Shown: positions 61,448 through 64,000 of the stretch, in pieces
Layout: each line of letters starts with the position of its first letter
Position numbering within the stretch: the stretch's first letter is position 1
Made by a program: the position numbers and the translations under genes
From: Actinomycetospora chiangmaiensis DSM 45062
GTDB lineage: Bacteria > Actinomycetota > Actinomycetes > Mycobacteriales > Pseudonocardiaceae
Length of the DNA stretch: 64,000 nt
Assembly: GCF_000379625.1 (NCBI RefSeq)
Contig: NZ_KB903243.1
Coordinates: 248,105 to 312,104, forward strand
Reading direction: 5' to 3'
The notes under the pieces: model-generated
What the model was told of the DNA's origin: nothing
What the model saw: only the letters and a program-made list of their open reading frames with translations
Databases searched by the model: none

Positions 61448-63283
61448 ATGACCGCGACGGGACGGTGGCGCGCGTGGAGCGCGGGTCCCGACGACGGATC
61501 CCTCCCGCGGCTGCGCGACCTCGACCTCGCCGCCCTCGGCGTGCACGCCCCGGTCCCGGACCGGCCCGTCGAGCGCGACGCCGACCACCGCATCGAGGCC
61601 GCCGTCGGCGGGGACGCCCCCGTGGTCGTCGTGGCCGCCCCGCGGCTGTCCGGGGGCACGCTCGCGCTCGCCCGCGCGGCGCGGCTGCTCCTCGGCGACC
61701 ACCACGTCGTGCGTCCCGACCCGGCCGGACTCGGCGGCTCCGCCCCGCTCTCCGGTCCCGCGGACCCGGCGCTCGTCGACGCCCTGCGCCGGCGGCCCGA
61801 CGACGGACTGGTGATCTGGCTCGACGGGATCGGTCCGGCCCTGCTCGCCGCCCTGCTCACGGCCCGCCCCCCGGAGGGCGCGCGGGTGCTCGCCACGGTG
61901 GACGACGCGCTGCTCCACCCCGACGTCACCCCGGCGACCCCCGGCCCCGGCGTGGTGCTCCTCCGGCTCGGCGCGGAACTCAGCCGCGCGGAGTCCGACC
62001 GGGCCGGCGCCCGCACGCTCGGCGCAGCGGTCGACCTCGGACCCGCCCGGGACCTCCTGCTGGGCCGCGCCGACGCCGCGTCGTGGCTGCCCCGCCCCTC
62101 GCGCCGCGCCGTGGCGCCCGCCCGCGCCGCCGTGCTGCGCGCGGCCGTGGACTGGACCCGCCTCGGCGTCGCCCACGCCCTCCCGACGCCGCTGCTCGCC
62201 CGCCTCGCCCTCGCCTACGCCCGGGAGATGCCCGGCGAGCCGCCGGCGGTGGACGACCTGACGCGGGCGGTGGAGGACCTGGTCGCGGCGACGGCGGGCG
62301 GCCGGGGAGGCGGCCCGGCCCGGCCACTGCGCCGGCTGCGGCTGCCCGACGGGGTGCACCACGTGCCCGACCCGCTGCTCACGGTCGCGGCCGACCGTCT
62401 CGGCCGCGACGGCTGGGAGCCCCCGGAGCGCCTCCGCGAGGTGGTGGGCGACCTGCTGGCCGCGCCCGTGGACCGGGCGGACCGCCGCACGGTGGGCGTC
62501 CTCGCCGCCGTCCGGGGCTTCGACGACCTCGCCGCCGCCCTGCTCCGGCCGCCCCCCGCCCCGGACGGCCCGACCGGGCTCACCCCGGCGCAGTGCTACC
62601 GGCTCGGGGTCGCCTCCCTGCAGGCCGGGCGGGCCGCGGAGGCCCGCCGCTGGTTCGCCGCCGTGCTCACCGCGACCCCCGACGACGGGTCGGTCCGCGA
62701 GCTGCGGGCGCGCGCGGCCTTCTGGTTGGGTCTCGACCGCGACGCCGACCCCGGCGACCGACGTCGACACCTCGAACTCGTGGTGCGCGACGGCCCGGCC
62801 CGGGACGCCTCGGACGCCGGGCTCCTGCTCGCGGGCCTGGAGCGCGACGCCGGACGCTTCGACGCGCAGCGGGGCTGCCTGCGCGCGGCCGTCACCGCGG
62901 CGCGGACGGCCGGCGACGCCGGGCGGGAGGCCGAGGCGACGCTCGACCTGGCCCACCTCGACCGGCACAGCGGCCGCTCCGACGCGGCCCGGACGGGCTA
63001 CGACCGGGTCCTCGCCCTGGTCGGCCCGGACGAGCCCGCGGGCCTCGCCGCGGGGCGCGGACTCCACGAGCTGGACGACGCGGCCGCCGCCGACGACGGA
63101 CCAGCGCCCGCCCGCTTCGTGCCCGAGCCCCTGCCCGCGCAACGCGGCGGACCCGGTCGGACGCCGCTGCCCCGTCGTGGCGGGGACGACGTCGAGGAGC
63201 TCGACGACGTGGCCGACCGGGACGCGGCGGACGGCGGTCCGGTCGACCGGCCCACGGTGCCGCGCCGGTCGTCCCCGCGCTGA
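61448..63283 (+). CDS. Hypothetical protein with degenerate P-loop and TPR-like region
   Basis: 611 aa cytosolic protein. A Walker-like region (VVVVAAPRLSGGTLALARAA) lacks the Lys of a true P-loop, and LVIWLDGIGPAL resembles Walker B; the fold may be a STAND-type NTPase that lost activity. Residues about 380-540 form TPR-like helical repeats (YRLGVASLQAGRAAEARRWF and following). An acidic disordered tail ends the protein. ATG start after GGAGG. Unknown role; such scaffolds often assemble complexes. It lies downstream of the surface genes on the same strand but 400 nt away. Confidence 0.65.
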   Translation: MTATGRWRAWSAGPDDGSLPRLRDLDLAALGVHAPVPDRPVERDADHRIEAAVGGDAPVVVVAAPRLSGGTLALARAARLLLGDHHVVRPDPAGLGGSAPLSGPADPALVDALRRRPDDGLVIWLDGIGPALLAALLTARPPEGARVLATVDDALLHPDVTPATPGPGVVLLRLGAELSRAESDRAGARTLGAAVDLGPARDLLLGRADAASWLPRPSRRAVAPARAAVLRAAVDWTRLGVAHALPTPLLARLALAYAREMPGEPPAVDDLTRAVEDLVAATAGGRGGGPARPLRRLRLPDGVHHVPDPLLTVAADRLGRDGWEPPERLREVVGDLLAAPVDRADRRTVGVLAAVRGFDDLAAALLRPPPAPDGPTGLTPAQCYRLGVASLQAGRAAEARRWFAAVLTATPDDGSVRELRARAAFWLGLDRDADPGDRRRHLELVVRDGPARDASDAGLLLAGLERDAGRFDAQRGCLRAAVTAARTAGDAGREAEATLDLAHLDRHSGRSDAARTGYDRVLALVGPDEPAGLAAGRGLHELDDAAAADDGPAPARFVPEPLPAQRGGPGRTPLPRRGGDDVEELDDVADRDAADGGPVDRPTVPRRSSPR

Positions 63284-63293
63284 GGTCCCGCCC

Positions 63294-63310
63294 CGGCCGT
63301 CAGGCGGCCG
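63294..63310. terminator. Short hairpin between convergent genes
   Basis: CGGCCG-TCAGG-CGGCCG, a perfect 6-bp stem over the stop region of the minus-strand gene, could end transcription from both sides. Confidence 0.35.
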
Positions 63311-63824
63311 GCGCGACGACGGTCGGCGCCTGCCGCGGCGCCGGGACCCCCACGACGGTGGGCTGACCGGCGAGGGCGGGCAGCGGCGCGAAGACCGAGC
63401 CGCCGAAGAGTCCCTGCCCGGTGCCGGCGGTGGCGAGCATCGTGTCCTCGGTGCGCCGGGGCAGGGCGGTGACGTCCGCGCCGCCGGCGGCCATCTCGTC
63501 GAGCACCCGCTGCGGCCAGGAGCGCGCGGAGCCGCCCGCCACCGGGACCCCGTGGCGGGCGCCGAGGCACCGGGCGCGCAGCGCGGCGAAGGCGTCGGCG
63601 GGCAGCGTGGTGCGGGCTGCGTCCAGGAAGGCCGACCCGAGGTGGTCGTGCAGGACCGCGACGTTGTGCGCGGTCGCCGGGAACCCGGCCCGGGCGAGCA
63701 GCGTGGGGGCGTACCCCGGCGAGAGCCGCGGCGCGAGCTGCTCGACGCCCGCCCCGGCCCGCAGCACGACCGCGAACCCGACCAGCACGACGACGGCGAC
63801 GACACCGACCCCGATGATCCCCAT
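63300..63824 (-). CDS. Membrane-anchored hypothetical protein
   Basis: 174 aa. One N-terminal helix (IIGVGVVAVVVLVGFAVVL) anchors a mainly alpha-helical extracytoplasmic domain (VAVLHDHLGSAFLDAARTTL, FAALRARCLGAR). A Pro/Val-rich end closes it. No known family. ATG with GAGGGGG upstream. It converges on the TPR-like gene. The 175 nt to the right edge contain no further gene. Confidence 0.65.
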   Translation of the reverse strand: MGIIGVGVVAVVVLVGFAVVLRAGAGVEQLAPRLSPGYAPTLLARAGFPATAHNVAVLHDHLGSAFLDAARTTLPADAFAALRARCLGARHGVPVAGGSARSWPQRVLDEMAAGGADVTALPRRTEDTMLATAGTGQGLFGGSVFAPLPALAGQPTVVGVPAPRQAPTVVAPAA

Positions 63825-64000
63825 GACCCCAACCCCCTCGGCCGACCGGCGGGCCCCGATACCGCCACGCCCTGTGACGGAAGCGTCGTCCGAAGAGACG
63901 TCGTCGTTACGAGATCGCGACCGCGATCCCCCGTCCGGCCCACGTCATCACCCCGAGGTGAGGGATCTTTCCGATTCGTCCGTGATCGGATCGTGATCGG

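Noticed and set aside
60119-63943. 1274-codon minus frame across the surface and TPR genes
   Set aside because: Composition is Arg/Gly/Ala-heavy and both plus-strand genes have strong coding statistics, domains and ribosome-binding sites.

Overview
The window is about 64 kb of very GC-rich (roughly 73-75 %) DNA with dense genes, GTG and TTG starts, and GC-saturated third codon positions. Several families are actinobacterial: SepH, DUF2537, DUF2530, DUF3027, LCP and DUF1501/DUF1800. The serC-sepH-DUF2537-SpoU order also occurs in mycobacteria. I infer a member of the Pseudonocardiales (an Actinomycetospora- or Pseudonocardia-like genome). No rRNA, tRNA, CRISPR array, transposase, integrase or prophage module was seen, so this looks like chromosome backbone with some lineage-specific islands.

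Layout. 1-8.8 kb: citrate synthase (cut by the left edge), a coupled aldose epimerase/PfkB kinase pair, a MarR-controlled ABC exporter, and an MFS exporter with a repeat-bearing membrane protein. 8.8-17.4 kb: divergent pdxH/serC, the cell-division gene sepH, DUF2537, a SpoU methyltransferase, a bifunctional nuclease, a GCS2-type ligase, a second MFS exporter and dodecin. 17.6-22.7 kb: a cytochrome b/molybdopterin oxidoreductase with a small membrane partner, the sulfone monooxygenase sfnG behind a cysteine-containing leader peptide, and a purine permease. 22.7-31.6 kb: an exported DUF1501/DUF1800 pair, a small secreted protein, an OmpR-type two-component system, a 949-aa sacsin/Hsp90-like ATPase and DUF3027. 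31.6-40.2 kb: a glutamine-cyclotransferase-like lipoprotein, a fused FAD/Fe-S dehydrogenase, a NarL-type two-component system whose regulator is frameshifted, a PQQ-type sugar dehydrogenase lipoprotein and a membrane-anchored EEP phosphohydrolase.

40.2-54.9 kb: small and hypothetical proteins, an RDD protein with a YGQQ-rich tail, a low-molecular-weight tyrosine phosphatase with a Pro/Gly tail, an orphan ATP-synthase-b-like protein, a universal stress protein, a beta-propeller lipoprotein, GMC oxidoreductase, an LCP cell-wall ligase and a K+ channel with an RCK domain. 54.9-64 kb: a surface-protein island. A seven-repeat DUF11 wall or membrane protein is divergent from a TasA/camelysin-like protein, which is followed by an ER-type (SipW-like) signal peptidase fused to a LamG-type lectin domain. 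A TPR protein with a degenerate P-loop and a small anchored protein follow.

Two things stand out. The first is the sfnG leader: a leaderless short ORF ends in a Cys codon, and a 10-nt segment of it is perfectly complementary to the sfnG ribosome-binding site. That fits sulfur-starvation control of sulfone use by translational attenuation. The second is the signal peptidase fusion: its own passenger domain begins with a SipW-type substrate motif, which suggests cis-processing. The window also has a dispersed 28-bp repeat family (one copy lies in frame inside a gene) and about 17 starts with a -10-like hexamer 6-8 nt upstream of the start codon, the signature of leaderless transcripts. All functional statements rest on motif recognition by eye; no database search was run.
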